Shown in pieces: positions 1 through 12,358 of a stretch of 64,000 nt of DNA (position 1 is its first letter; every line of letters starts with the position of its first letter). The stretch comes from Apiospora phragmitis (Eukaryota > Ascomycota > Sordariomycetes > Amphisphaeriales > Apiosporaceae): positions 2,728,001-2,792,000 of the forward strand of contig JAQQWL010000009.1 of assembly GCA_038363925.1 (NCBI GenBank), read 5' to 3'. The translations under genes and the position numbers were made by a program. A model generated the notes under the pieces. It was not told the DNA's origin and did no database searches. It worked only from the letters and a program-made list of their open reading frames with translations.

Positions 1-359
1 CGTGAAACAGACTCCCAAGGAGATGAGCTACACTACCAGCCTCCTTGGCACCGAAACACAAAACAACATCCTCATATATCGCTGTTGCAGCGGGATATCT
101 TCTTCTAGACCTGATTCTTATTTTTATTCTATTCCTTCTTGTATTGCACCTCGTTTACCAGTCAGCTGACCAGCGCGGAACTATACCCCCTTTCAGCACA
201 CACGCATCTACACGCAAGCTGGCGATAGCGACGGGGAAACACCCACAACAGAAGACAGAAAACGAAACTTAGAAACGACATTCAGAAGAATCATAAACAG
301 GGGAAGCAGGTGGCTGCCAAAGGCACATATCCGAGCGAACCACCACCACTAAACCATCT

Positions 360-382
360 TCCATCATCATCATCATCATCAT
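360..382 (+). repeat. (CAT)n trinucleotide microsatellite at an ATG
   Basis: About six CAT/ATC units end directly in the ATG at 381. Length change here would move the putative start codon context. Confidence 0.8.
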
Positions 383-809
383 GCCCCTCACCCTCCTGAC
401 CTGCATCGTCCTCGCGGCCCTCGTCGAGACCCTCGCCTTCAGCGCATACTGCAGCACGCTGGAGGAAGGCGACGGGTGCTGCTACCCCATCTTCTCCTCC
501 TCGGCTGGTTCCTCTTTCTCCGCATATGGGAGGTCTCGCCATCGTCGGCGGAGTAGTGTTAGGGCTGGAGAGGTCCGTAGCAGTGGCGGCGGCGGCCGTC
601 GTAAACGTACAGGGACATCATTGGCTCCGGTCGTGACGACCAGTCCAGGGGACGGCGAGGATTCAGCTTTCTCTTCTTCGGCGACCTTGATTCCATCAGC
701 GTCGGAGGGTAGTCTCAGTCACCCTAGTAACAGCACTGGCGGGGAGCTACGTCATGGCCGAGGATACAGTCTCCGGCAACGCATCATGAGGAGGGCCTCA
801 AGAGGTTGA
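381..809 (+). CDS. possible small protein with N-terminal hydrophobic segment, unknown function
   Basis: A 142-residue open frame begins with an ATG just after a (CAT)n tract. Residues 1-22 are hydrophobic, like a signal peptide or membrane anchor, followed by a short Cys-containing stretch (CC near residue 33). The rest is Ser/Gly/Arg-rich low complexity with basic clusters. I recognise no domain. No intron is evident and no neighbour suggests a role. The biased composition means this could be a chance frame in a leader or intergenic region; the hydrophobic start and clean ATG are the only support. Confidence 0.25.
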   Translation: MPLTLLTCIVLAALVETLAFSAYCSTLEEGDGCCYPIFSSSAGSSFSAYGRSRHRRRSSVRAGEVRSSGGGGRRKRTGTSLAPVVTTSPGDGEDSAFSSSATLIPSASEGSLSHPSNSTGGELRHGRGYSLRQRIMRRASRG

Positions 810-1076
810 TGGTAGAGCTTGTGGGGGAAGTGGCAGCATTATTCAGCAACAAGTCTGTATGTAGGTGTAGGCTTTGACGCATAAAGAGTTTTGAAAGTGG
901 GATCAGATTAATTCCCAATATCTACTGCTGGGCTAACAGAGTTTATTTCTACAAGTACAACAATCCCGGAGTTGAACAAGACCAACTATGTCCAGCCAGG
1001 CATCAAATCTAGTCTATCGTCTCATTGGTCGCCAAAAATAAAGGAGGTTGCTTGCTAAATATTACAATTCTGTTGT

Positions 1077-2231
1077 TTAGAACTTGTAGACCTGGTCCTT
1101 GGTGTAGCCCAGATCCTTAAGGATACCGGTGAGCTCACCCTGGTCCTTGGGGCTGACCTTGTTGCCTGAGATGGCCTTGTACATGCCGGGAGGGCCGCAG
1201 ACGAACACCTTGATGTTCTCTGCCTTGGGCTGGGCAGAACAGTCTTCAGCAGGTTCTTGTCGATGTGGCCCTTGCCGCCAACCCACTCCTTGGGTGGGTT
1301 GTCCAGGACGTAGAAGGCGCGGAAGCGCTGGGGGTATGTGTTCTCGAGTTGTTCGAGCTCCTTCTTCAGCAGGATGTCCTCCTCGCTGAGACTACCGTAC
1401 ACGAGCGTAACCTTGGTCTTGTCGTCGGGGTTGTTGAAGATGGCGCGGCAGAGCTGGTACATGGGCGTGATACCGGTACCACCGGCAATCAGGGCAATGT
1501 GGTTGTGCTTGTTAGACTCCCAGGGTACTTGGGAAGGGGGCCCTTGATGTCCAGTCGCTGGCCGGGGACCATGTCGTGAAAATGTGTGGACATGGGGCCA
1601 TTGGGGTACTTCTTGATAATAAGCTCCATGAAGCCCTTTTCATCTAGAGGGGAAGCTGGCGTTAGCGATCACCTGCGCACTGGGAGTCATTAACCATCGG
1701 GATGTTGCTCAAAACTTACTCTCATCGCTGGTAGGCGTGTAGGGACGCAAGACGGGCTTCTCCATGCCCTCGGTCTTGAACTTGGTCAAGATGGCGCTGG
1801 CGACGTGCAGACCCGAGACCATGTCATCCTCGGGCAGCTTGAAGCGCAGCCTCTTGGTGTTGTGGTTGAGGACCTCGGAGTCCTCGAGCAAGAGGGAGAT
1901 GAATCCCTGGTCCCCGCCGGTCAAGGCCACCTTGGGTGTCCCGCTCGCGACGCCCTTGACTTCCTTCTCGGCCTTGTGGGCCACGCTCTTTCCGGAGGGC
2001 GTGGCCGTGAAGTAGTAGGCAGCGCCACCGACACCGGCAGCACCGGCGGCATAGAGGAGGGGGTTGGCGCCCCCCTTGGCGGGCTCGGTGGCATAGGATC
2101 GCGAAAGCAGGTTCTGTGAAGGGTTGTGTCAGCTTCAATGGATTCGAAACGTTGTAGGTCTTTTGAGGGTATTTTGGGCTTCTTACGCGCTTCAACGGCT
2201 GCGCCGCGCGGAATGCAGATCTGGCGAACAT
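1077..2231 (-). CDS. mcr1: mitochondrial NADH-cytochrome b5 reductase
   Basis: FAD enzyme that passes electrons from NADH to cytochrome b5 or other acceptors at the mitochondrial outer membrane or intermembrane space. The ATG at 2231 opens a basic, Arg-rich leader, followed by a Gly/Ala-rich membrane segment at residues 33-50. The FAD motif RPYTPTS lies near residues 138-144, the NADH-binding GGTGITP near 205 and CGPPGM near 300; the C-terminus ends in YKF as in the family. Introns at 2114-2186 (GTAAGA..CAG, phase 0) and 1644-1719 (GTAAGT..TAG, phase 1). Exon 3 carries two one-base losses, near 1531-1541 (YP/WESNK) and near 1227-1233 (LPSP/KAEN). Restoring them gives 335 residues, the normal family length, with all motifs intact, so the gene is probably functional and the shifts are probably sequence errors. 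Confidence 0.93.
1644..1719 (-). other. mcr1 intron 2
   Basis: 76 bp, GTAAGT donor and CTCTAG acceptor. Splicing joins TPTSDEN to EKGFMEL. Confidence 0.9.
2114..2186 (-). other. mcr1 intron 1
   Basis: 73 bp, GTAAGA donor and CAG acceptor. It separates the leader exon from the membrane anchor. Confidence 0.85.
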
Positions 2232-3707
2232 TGCGACGGGGCTGCTAAGGATCAATACGTTTACTGAAGGACCCAATTGGAGATTGTGAAAGGACGCGGA
2301 TGGTGCGAAGTTCTACTACTCGTAAAGGAAAGAACAAAATTGATTAGAAATCTACGAGTTTTGCTATCCGCATCATTGCAGCAACGGCACAGCCCGGGAA
2401 GGCACACCTACTGTAAGCACCTCCCAAGCTCGCCATTGGTCCGAGCGCATGACGTATTTCGTATTTTGTCGGCCCACACCCCACCTGCTCTACTTCCGAC
2501 CTGACGAGTGTTCGGACTTAGTACCTCTGTTCCCACCAGGCATTGCGGTATCAGGTGTCTCCAGCAAGTCGAGGCTGGCCGAATACCATATGTAACAGAA
2601 GGCATCGCTGCTAATGTGACATAAACCTTCCGATACATGCATGTAGGTCCAGACTCTGTGCACCTGTCAAAGTTGCGTAGCCTAACGACTGGCAAACGTT
2701 GGAAAGTTGCGTGTGGGCTTGGATGCACTTGAAGTCTACCTGTCCCGATCCGAGCCTGCTGAATAAGTGCAACTCGCGACAGTTGGCAAGTTGGATAGGA
2801 CTTCAAGGAGTGGTAGCATACCTACCTCCTACCCAGCAACAGCACATGCCACAACAGAACCAGATGCCTAACACGGTACCTGACTGCCCGAGTCCGACAG
2901 GCCGGACAGCCTAGGTCACACTAAAACGTGGCCCACACGAGGAACAATCCCAGTGGTGGAAAGCAAAGAGAACAAAAGTCAAAGAAAAACTAGAGATGGC
3001 GACGTCAGTTAGCGCCAGGTCATTGGCAGATTGGGTTTGTATCATCGCGATCGCCAGCTAGAAACATTCTGGTCAGGGTTTCGCTGGTATATACTTACTG
3101 TAGTTATGACGTAGGCTCCCCTGACAAATCTTCGGGCAGATTCTGGATCGCCGACCCCGGACTTGGCTCCGTAGGCACGCGGCATACGAGCAACGAGCGA
3201 CGAAGGTCTCGCAGGAGTAAGAGAGCAGAGACGTCGAAGTGGATGGCGAGAAGGAAGGGCAAACATTATGCAGTGGAACGGGCCCTAACTTGGCAGGAAA
3301 CGTGTTTATTCCTTTTCGGTTTTCTCTATTTCTTTTCTTGTTTGGAAACCCCGAATAACACAATAACAAACCTACAAGCCCGTGTGAGAGAACGAACGTT
3401 TGAGCAACCCAAGCTCTGGTTCTTCGTTTGCATTCAGAATAGAACTTGCTATAATACTGTCACGATACGGAATGACCTTTACCGTTTAGGTATTACTCAA
3501 CCAATAACCACGATTGCTTATAACAGATATCGTATCTTGTTCTGCATATAGACCACACCCACTCATGCCACGAACGCTACGAAAGACCCTACCAAGCGTG
3601 GTGCCGAAAAGCAGCAAGTTCCTGATCACGACCCCTGCCTCAAAGATGGAGGGGACGAATTTTCCACTCGCTGCCGTCGTATACTGTACCCTTACTCGGT
3701 AGGTACT
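2232..3707. other. intergenic, no gene recognised
   Basis: Contains the mcr1 promoter. Open frames on both strands are short and without recognisable motifs. Confidence 0.5.
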
Positions 3708-5384
3708 ATGGATATGGAGGTTCCCGAGCGGGAGCGCCGTCACTTTTCCCACATCAAGCGTGATCACGACTATGCGCTTCGCATGGAAACTGTTCTGTTA
3801 TCTGTCTACTATCCGACGGACCTTACCTATTACGCCAAGCACGGCAACAAACCGTCGAGGGCGGCCTGGCTGCCGAGACCAAGGGTTCAGACTTAGAGGG
3901 GTTATGTGAAGTTCCTCAACGTTCCTCATATGTTCGTCACTGGGTACATCACCGTCACTACCATTTCCGGTCGTCGTGTTTTCTCACGGGCTTGACAGTT
4001 CCAGGACGTGTTATAGTGCACTCTGCGGCGAACTGGCGTCGAACGGTTTCCACTGTCGTTGCCATGGAACACTGCGATGGGAGCGGTGCGCGGTCCTATG
4101 TCAACATCCCACCAAGCAGCAATCTCACGTATGGCAACCGTATCGACAACACGGAACCTAGGACCCTTTATGAAGTTGACTGCATCTTCCCCAAGGACAA
4201 TTCTCAGGACACTGCTCCGCATAATGCGAAAGGGGTTGATACAGAGCTTCGAAATGCACAGATTGAAATGCGGATGGCCGAGATCGAAGAGGCGTTTAGC
4301 GTGCTAAGCTTGATGAACTCTGGACAGGGGATCTTGTAGCCAAGTCGAATCTGCGTAAGGAGGGCATTATTGGGTCGAGTTCCAAAGATCTTGAAGGTGT
4401 AGACTGGTTGGACTGTACTGGGCGTATGTTCTTCGAACGTTCCACCATCATGGGCGGCCCCTTTGGCGGAGCTACATCTGTGCAGATCTGTCGGGAAACA
4501 GAGAGGTTCCCTTGAGTCGGACAAGGGATCCTATTAGGTGCCTAGGGGCCGGCAACACCTACCGACTCATGGCGTAAGTATTACCCTTTTTGGAGTAAAG
4601 GGAATGTCTCTGGAGGGAATAACCCCAACTCCTCGAATAAACGGTGAATCCATCCCCCTTGAGACACTGTGATAACGAGGAATAATGGCTGGAATAGGAA
4701 GGAATAATCACCAAGAGTCGCTTACCTGTAGTCGACGAGAGCAGTAAGAACCGAGTGCAAAGACCGATCCTTGCCATCGGCTCCGAGGCCTTCATGCATT
4801 GGCAGAATACCTTTGAGAGGGTGGTCGACATTGGAAATGAGACCAGGGGCAATTACTTCCCCTGCTGGATGATGACTATCAAAGGCTCAACACATCTTAG
4901 GCAGACAGACTTTACTTTGCTCTATCCGACGTGGATGTCATGGCTGGGCAAGACATTGGTCAACGCAAAACGAGCCATCTACCTCGCCATCAACTCTTCC
5001 TTAAAATCCCGCAAGAGAACACTACCCGAAGACCAAACTGTAGTAAATCTCTGGCTGGTTGAAGATATTTTGGATACCACCCCTCTCGTCACCCACAGTT
5101 CCGTACCGGCAGATTATAGACCCCATGACAGATGGATCACGGCGCGGCTAAAGGTCCCGAACGAACTGCGTCTGCGAGTGATGAACTGGCTCTGCGGAGC
5201 TCCCAAAAGTGCGCCTACGGACGCAAATGGAAAGCCACTCGTCGCCGTCATTACACGGGCTCTGGGAGATGAGGTCTGGATGCATATCAGTCCCTCCAAG
5301 AACGATACTCGCCGTCGCAATGACCACATCAGTGGACGCATAGCCCGGAACGGCAGTACTTTGTCATCATCAGTGAAGGTATGA
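3708..5384 (+). pseudogene. PAF-acetylhydrolase-like (isoform II family) serine lipase, decayed
   Basis: Pieces in several frames follow the fungal PAF-AH-like alpha/beta-hydrolase order. They are MDMEVPERERRHFSHIKRDH (3708 on), YYPTDL..RAAWLPRPRVQT then an in-frame stop at 3894, RGYVKFLNVP (3898 on), VVVFSHGLDSSRTCYSALCG (3966 on), HCDGSGARSYVNIPP (4071 on), IFPKDNSQDTAPHNAKGVD..MAEIEEAF (4180-4300), a VDWLD..GGPFGGATS block (4400-4480) and RPILAIGSEAFMHW..GSTHLRQTDF..YP (4761-4940) running to SVKV at 5384. At least three frame changes, the stop and a loss of about 25 residues before FSHGL are visible. The nucleophile elbow, GHSFGG in the family, reads GGPFGG, so the catalytic Ser is gone. 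4510-4725 may hold an intron or insertion. Dead copy; the family assignment rests on motif recall. Confidence 0.75.
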
Positions 5385-8300
5385 TAGGTGGGATCAGGTG
5401 TTGATCGAAAGAATCGACACTTCTTGTGCTTTAGCGATTCCTTGTATACCCCTAGGCGAGTGAACTTTGCATAGCGAGAAGCGGGATGGAAGGTACATGA
5501 TGCGGTGTTTTCTGGGATGCATTTGCTGTTTTGCAGGCGGCACAGGCTGCATACTGCTAATGTACATCCAATACAATGTCGCACAGTCTGTGTTCTATAA
5601 AAAGAACAAAACCCACGTGCATGGTTTTATTGGCAACTTGGATTATCGCCCTTTCGGCCGTCGTGGCCTTTCGTAAGTCCCTTGCATGACACTCGGGCGA
5701 ACATCATGTCCTATACGAAGGTCCGGTGAGGCTGTAAGGTGGCATCATTTTCTGAACTTGACAAGCGCATACAAGTTTTGGTATGTGTCGTATAAATCAA
5801 CGTATCGTGTTCCACGCCTGGTATACATAGCAAACGCCTAAAGTCAGACTTGTAGTTGGATCGTCTGGACTAGTCCACTAGCCAGGCACCATCGAATACT
5901 CCGCGAGCTGACTGGGCACGGTGGATTCTGGAAGACTGCTGGATTCAGCAAGTATCAGCGATGTGACGCACTCCACTAGATTCCGATCCTCTAACGCATA
6001 AGCGGCCAGTAAGCAAAGGGCGCTTCAGCCCTTCTCGTTGGATGGTGTAGTCGCATGCGAGCCGGAAAATTCTGTTCGCTTTCGGCCCTGTCAATATATT
6101 GCGGAAAGATTGTGATGATCGAAACTGGATTGCATGGTGGCGGGTGAGTTTTCGCGCACCATGGGTTGCATTGCAACCCATTGCTAGAACGAGGAAGCTT
6201 GTCGCCTCCCGCGTCCGTGGAGGACGCTTCCTCGGTGCCGCGTGGGAAGCATGGTTGGACGATGATGGTGCCACCGGAGTGGTCATTGACGACGGGCGAT
6301 GTGGGGTTATAGTGCGGCTGGAAGGAAGTTGCGGACGGCGGGCTTGGCCAAGCCTAGGCGGCTAATTCGGTTAAAGTGGCCCTACAATAATCGCCGAAAG
6401 CGCACTTTGGCATCGTGAGTCGAGTTGGCGAGCTTTTGATGTGGTGGTGGTCGGTCAGAGCATCATACCAATAGGGTGTCCAGGAGTATGGACTCCGGGG
6501 AGAGCCACTTGCTAGCTTGGGATTGGTGGATGCTACGCATACTGCTGATCGCTACCATAACGGGATCATTCCGCGGAAGGCCTCGGCGTCAGCAGACACT
6601 TGCCGTCCATTCCACAGGTCCTTCAGGCGGTCCAAAGTCGGGCAGTCAGGATGCAGGTCCCGTCTGAGTCTGCCGAAATCGATCGCGTATGCTGTACATG
6701 AGAAGCCTGACGAAGCTACACTGCAAAAGGCTGAGTATCTTGAGGGCTCCGTTGTAAAAGTGATCTGCAAAGCGGACGGGGCCATGAATGAATGGGAGAG
6801 ACGCTGGACCAAGTTCGAATCAGGGACAAAAATGTCAAAAAGACACCCCCGGGTCCATATCGAATGCCGAACTCAGGTCAAACCGCAAGGCTGCTGCTTC
6901 CCAAGGTCGCTTAGATGCAAAGCAACCAAAAGCTGACTGGGTATGACATGGACGTAGGTGACGGCATTGGACAAGCATACATGAGTTCTTTGCATCTGCA
7001 TCTCGATATCGGAGGGCCATTGTCCAAGTCATGTACGGCAAAGAAGGGGTGGACCACTGTGCATACCTACTTCGATTAATATGTTCTATTTTAAGCTTGT
7101 TCTTCAATAGATCGAGGACAACAGGGATCCAAGCATACATGCCTTCAATCGTGAGCTCCCCCGAGGGCCCGAACGCCTCCGGGTTCTTTGGCGGATAATT
7201 ACCTGGTACGGATTTAAAGCACGAAAGTTGTAGAAGAAGAAAATGAGCTAACATCAGGATTATACATTCAGTCCCGAAGACCCTAGACGACCCGCCTAGT
7301 CACTACATAGTAGTCGGCCTAGCTACAGTGAGACTAACCCCTCCCCGGCGCCCCTCCCCCCAGTTGAATCCAGGGATTGGGATCGATCTACAGTGGGCCT
7401 AGGTAAGCTGATGGGGTTTAATGGGTCCGCTGGTCTTGGACACACCACTGGAGCTTACTGTTATTCCAATGACCTCTAAACAACATCATTCGTGTTACTT
7501 TTGTCACAGTTTGATACTTAGCCAGTTTGCTGGCACCACGTGCAGACCACCAGGCTCTCTACGTATTTTCTTTGCCTGCGGGCGTATTACGTGTTGAAAG
7601 TAGCTGCCAGGCATCGGTGGCTTATTGAATTGGACGGCGATGCATGTTACTACTGATTGATTGACTGCCCGCCCCTATGTATCTTTCTTGTTATCCTTCT
7701 AGGGCTTTGTTACACCGCAGGAACACACACACACACCCAATCCTACGCATCGGTGAGCTGCTGGGAGACCTGTCAACCTGGTATGCGAGCTGCCGAGCAG
7801 CCAGTCTTGCTTCGCTATGTCCGCTTGCTTTAGCCAACATTTCCTGGGTTCACCTGAGGCAGTACATCCAGCAAACATTGCTTGGCAATGTCCTGCCTTG
7901 GGCCCCCCTTCGCCTTCTCTTCTTTGTTCCGCCCACCTCTGTTTCCCCATCACTTGCTCACGGTAGGACGAACCGGCCGGACAGGGAGCTGGCTTGGATG
8001 GGGCCATGTGAAGGGCCGATTTGCAGCTGTAACAACTTTATCGTGATCATCCTGGACATCCCCAGTTCTCCGTCTCCCGGTCTTTCAGGGGCTAAACGAG
8101 GTACCATGTCTTTGCCGGTTTGTAGAAGTAGAAAACAAGTGCGCGTCTACTTTCCTGTCGTCTCTTTTTGACTGGATCGATCCTATTTATTGCTTCTTGC
8201 AAAGTTGGTTTGACCGGTTGGCTTTCGTGTTCATCCCCATCGAGTTGGCTCTGCTCCCCCTCAGCCCCTCGCTTGCGCACTATAAGGAAGGTGTCTTCTT

Positions 8301-8788
8301 ACATCCAACGGCTACACCACCGAAAAAGTCCGTGGTCACATTAACTCCATTTAAAAGACACTATCTCATTTTCTCCTTTCCCTTTTTGCCCATACCGAAC
8401 CTCGGGTCTCGTAGCGGGCCATCCACCAGTCAGTCGCACAAGTTGGGGCCTACCGCTTCTCGGCAAAAGCTTCAATAAGCAACAAGTACCTGATCGTTCG
8501 AGGTATCGGATCCGACAGTGAGAATATGCACTGCAAGAGCCAGATCAGTGTGTAGTAGTATTCTTGCATTCTATACACACCCCGACCATCACACCCTCAG
8601 GATCTATCACTTAAAAAAAGAATTCCCCAGATTTCCTGCAAGACAGGAATCTGAGACCGGCGGACCAGACTTCGCTGCTGATGCCATTGCAACGGGGGAA
8701 CGGCCCTTTATCCCACTGCGAACCAAACCACGTAGCTACCCTTAGCCGAGACAAATTACTCTTTTCATACATCCTGATTTGACGCGTC
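5385..8788. other. gene-poor stretch
   Basis: 3.4 kb without a gene I can support. Frames near 6517-6936 (+), 6835-7254 (-) and 7677-8171 (+) reach 100-160 codons but have no recognised motif; 6650-7250 may hold a worn gene fragment. The last several hundred bases are pyrimidine-rich and probably serve as promoter and leader of the gene starting at 8789. Confidence 0.4.
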
Positions 8789-11700
8789 ATGTCCAATATG
8801 GCCATAGTACGGGGTGCCAGGTCAGAAAGGCCAGGCATGCCAGGAAGGCAGGATAGTCTCTCGCGTATGTTGGAGTTGGAGAAGCACTACAAGGTACGCT
8901 GCCTCGGGTATTTGCCTACTCTACATACGGAGAACGGCAATGCTTGCCAGTCATATTGACGGCCCCTCCATAAATTCACCCACTAACACGTCTTGTTCTC
9001 ACTCCCTATAGATACAGCGCACTCAAGACAATGGCTCAATTCGTCCCACCCCGGCAGGACCAATAGGTACAAGACCACCACCATCCGCCCTTCCTGATTT
9101 AGCATTGCGGGTTCGGCGTGCCTCTGCACATCCGCCACCCACTCAAAATATGAAAGTCGCTCGGAGGTCTGCTGCTTTGCCTTCTCTGTCAATCTCAATC
9201 CCTCCGTCCCCAACTTCGACCCAGGGTGCCGGAGATGATGAGCCTCCTCCCACAGAGAATCCGGAATTAGTTTCTGAGCCTAGGAAGGAACTTGGAGAAC
9301 GTACCAAAACCGTGACGTTCTCGGGGCCTCAGGAAGACGAAGAGGACGACTTATCAGACGCGGCGTCTTCTATCTGTCATTCACCCAGCTGGGAAGGGTT
9401 CGGACAGAGTAGCAAGAAGAAGGCCAAGAAGCGAGAGAAGAAAGAGAAAAAAGAAGCTGGAGGAAAAAGCGACTAAGGCCTCCAAAAAAACAATTTAACA
9501 GACTGAGCAAGGCTCCTCCCAGGATACGAAAAGCGTCCAGGCGCTCAAAGCTTCAGATCGCTCATTATCAGCACCGGAACTGGAACGGCAACTGAAACTA
9601 AATCCAAGGAGTCTCAATCGGTCAACGAGTGACTTCCCCCCGGAAACAATGGCGGTCCACAATCCAAAACCCCAGGCCTCAGGCGATGAAAACGTCAAGT
9701 CGAAGAGCAGAGGGTTTCTTGCGAGTCTTAGAAGCAGCTCCACAGGACCGAAGAAGGCATCGACTCCGAGGAGCAGTGTCGAAGAAGCACAATCTATTCA
9801 TGGCCGTACTACCGCTGGACCTCCCTCGCACATGTACAATGACCATGACTTCATCAATCCGCGCCAAGCGCCGTCAATCAGATCCAGTGGCTCGGGATCA
9901 ACGCAGTCGATGTCTTCCCAAGAAAAAAGGCCAGGGCTGGGTCGGCACCCTTCGAACCCTGGCCACGGTCGCAGTATGTCCCTACTTTCGAGACTCAAAG
10001 GGCCTTCGTATCTCACTACCAGCCCTCGGACTCAGAGACCAAGGAGGACAAACCTCGCCCGCCTCTTTCGCGCTCAGCAATGAGTAGCATAGAAGTAATG
10101 CCTTCCCCACAGCACGACACTCGCCCAACGTCAGCCACCTCTTTCCTGCAGAAGATGGAAGGGGCACCGGACAACGGAGAAATTCGGGGACGACAGCCAG
10201 CGGCGCAATCATCTCGTCCAAGAGACTCGAGCAGCGACTATGACGAGGCTGATCTCACGGAAAGACGGGAACGACGACTACATGCCACAGGATATATGTC
10301 TGCCCCCCAACAACCTGTCGCGAACGAAGGGCGCCGACGTCCTCACAGCTATGCCGCCCAGACCAAAAGCCGCAATGGCGAGGTCGAGGCCCAACCAAGC
10401 GGAGACCAGACCACCAGTAGCCAGAAGAGCCAGGCCAGGGAACATGCTGAGGCGCAACGGGTTTCCCAGCGCCCAGTACAAGCACCAGAAGACCAGGTGC
10501 AGCGCATGGAACAAGCCGGAAAAGAACCAGACTACCAGTCTAACATAGACAGCTATGCTTCACCCTACATGGATGAAATCGATCGATTGAGTGTCAGACA
10601 TCATCTACCTCACGAGGAGGATCGTGGCTTTGCAGGCAGACATGTGTCAACGGCCAAACAAACTTCTGGAGCACTCGACCCGCGACTGACGGAACATGAG
10701 GCGCCTGCTCCGGCAAAAAAGGCATCACCTTCACCAAGCGTCATTGGCAGGGCCGTCAGCTATGATGATGACTTTGAAAACGCCACGGATTCAAGCGAGG
10801 AAACACCTGTGACCGAGGTAGTTACCAGAGTAGAAGAACCTTTCATAATCTCCAGCACTCATCAGAGACCCTACAAGATGGAGAAGCCTGCCGATTACTT
10901 CGCGTTCATTTCCGAGTCCTACGCTCCTTCATCTTTGAGTTGAGATCCCCTGCAGAGGGCAGAATGCCATCATCACCTCGAATTGAAGAAGCCTCCGAAG
11001 AAGAAGATGATGAAGAACCTTGGAGCATCATGGCACAGAGCCTAGAAAGTGCGAGAGAACCATCAACACAGCCGGCGAACGCAACTGCTCGAGACCCTAC
11101 GCTGGTACCAATATCATTGTTGGGTGGCCCAGCGGTTGTCATATCACCAGCCATATCAGTTGACCAATCGGATAGTGATGTGCCAGCATTCGAACATCTT
11201 GGTGATGCGGCCCACGAGACAAATTATGCAGAGACTCACTATCAGCCTCGATCTCTGCAAGAGGAGCAATCCAGTGGCAACAACTCGGAGAGATCTTCAT
11301 CTTCTACGAATGGGGAAGCTCGCCCCCTGACCTCGGCGATGACGACTCCAAACAGTTCACGGCCACATTCCCGCAGAGGACACTCAGTGGATATTGTTCC
11401 GCGGTCTACCGTTAGGTCAGCACTCACACAAGCCGACGAAAGAGCAGCTCAAAAGGCCTACAGAGCATCGATAGTAGATTCACCTACTGGAGGACGCGTT
11501 TCTCGCACGTTCAATCCTGACGCATACATCCAAGATGATAGTTGGAGCCGCACCGCCCTGCCGATCGACCACGACACCCATTCTGTGACGTCTGCACGCT
11601 CGCACCGACTAGACGCAATGGCCTCGACGCCCTCGCCGGCGGGAACGCCTACCTCGGTAGCCTTCGCTGATGAGTTGAAAGAGGGAACAGAAGAGTCGGT

Positions 11701-12358
11701 ACAGGTCCCAGAAGCGCCACGGCGGCAGCCCCTTCCTCCCAAGGCACATTCTGCGATAGACCTACATGCAACCAGTTTCCTACCTCCGCTCAGACATCAA
11801 CCTCTCTACCCAAGGAAAGCCAAGATGAGAGGTTTATCCACCACCAGTCTTCCTACCAGCCTTCCGAATTCTCCGCCTCCAGAGCTCGGTACGGAAGCTC
11901 CAGCTTTACGGCCGACTTCGTTGAAATCGTCGCGGAAGAGCAGCTCGACCAGCCAAGACTCGCAGCAGAATCCTGCATCGGCCAGTGCTGCCTACCTTCA
12001 AGAAGCTCGAAAGACGGTGCCGGTTCACCCCTTATCTTCCCGAGCACTGCGCCCGGTCTACCCGCCAAAGGGCACCCTGCCTCCCGCAGCACGCCCGGCG
12101 TCACCGGAGCGGAGAGGTGAGCCGCTGGCCAAGATGCTCGTCGAATGTTGCAACTGCAAGTTCTTCCACGATATGCCCTCCCGGGTGTACGAGTGTATGG
12201 CGAAGCCCGACTCGGTGGTCGAAGACAAGCTGCTCGGGGTCTCGGCGACCATCACGACTATGGTCAAATGCCCTTGGTGTGCGCACGGCATGACGACGCA
12301 GTGCTGCTCTGGCTACGCAGCCGTTGTATATCTGAAGGAGAAGCTGCATGGTAAATGA
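8789..12358 (+). CDS. large disordered protein with conserved C-terminal Cys cluster
   Basis: Function unknown. Exon 1 (8789-8893) encodes 35 residues, MSNMAIVRGARSE..LEKHYK; a phase-0 intron follows, then one long reading to 12358. The middle is Ser/Pro/Glu-rich and probably disordered, with a Lys-rich run (near 9420-9460), acidic patches and SRSMSLLSRLKG-like basic stretches. The last 70 residues are ordered-looking and Cys-rich (ECCNCKFFHDMPSRVYECM, VKCPWCAHGM, QCCSGY), suggesting a metal-binding module; similar tails occur in hypothetical Sordariomycete proteins. Frame changes lie near 9440-9470, 10015 and 10900-10940. Correcting them gives exactly 1151 codons, which argues for one gene. 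A TAA at 9496 after an A7 run is not explained by one shift and may reflect a second indel there or a small intron. Confidence 0.65.
8894..9011 (+). other. intron of the 8789-12358 gene
   Basis: 118 bp, GTACGC donor and CCCTATAG acceptor, phase 0. The downstream frame joins directly to the Lys codon ending exon 1. Confidence 0.7.

Noticed and set aside
45..272. 75-codon hydrophobic frame at the left edge
   Set aside because: No ATG start (begins TTG), no supporting context.
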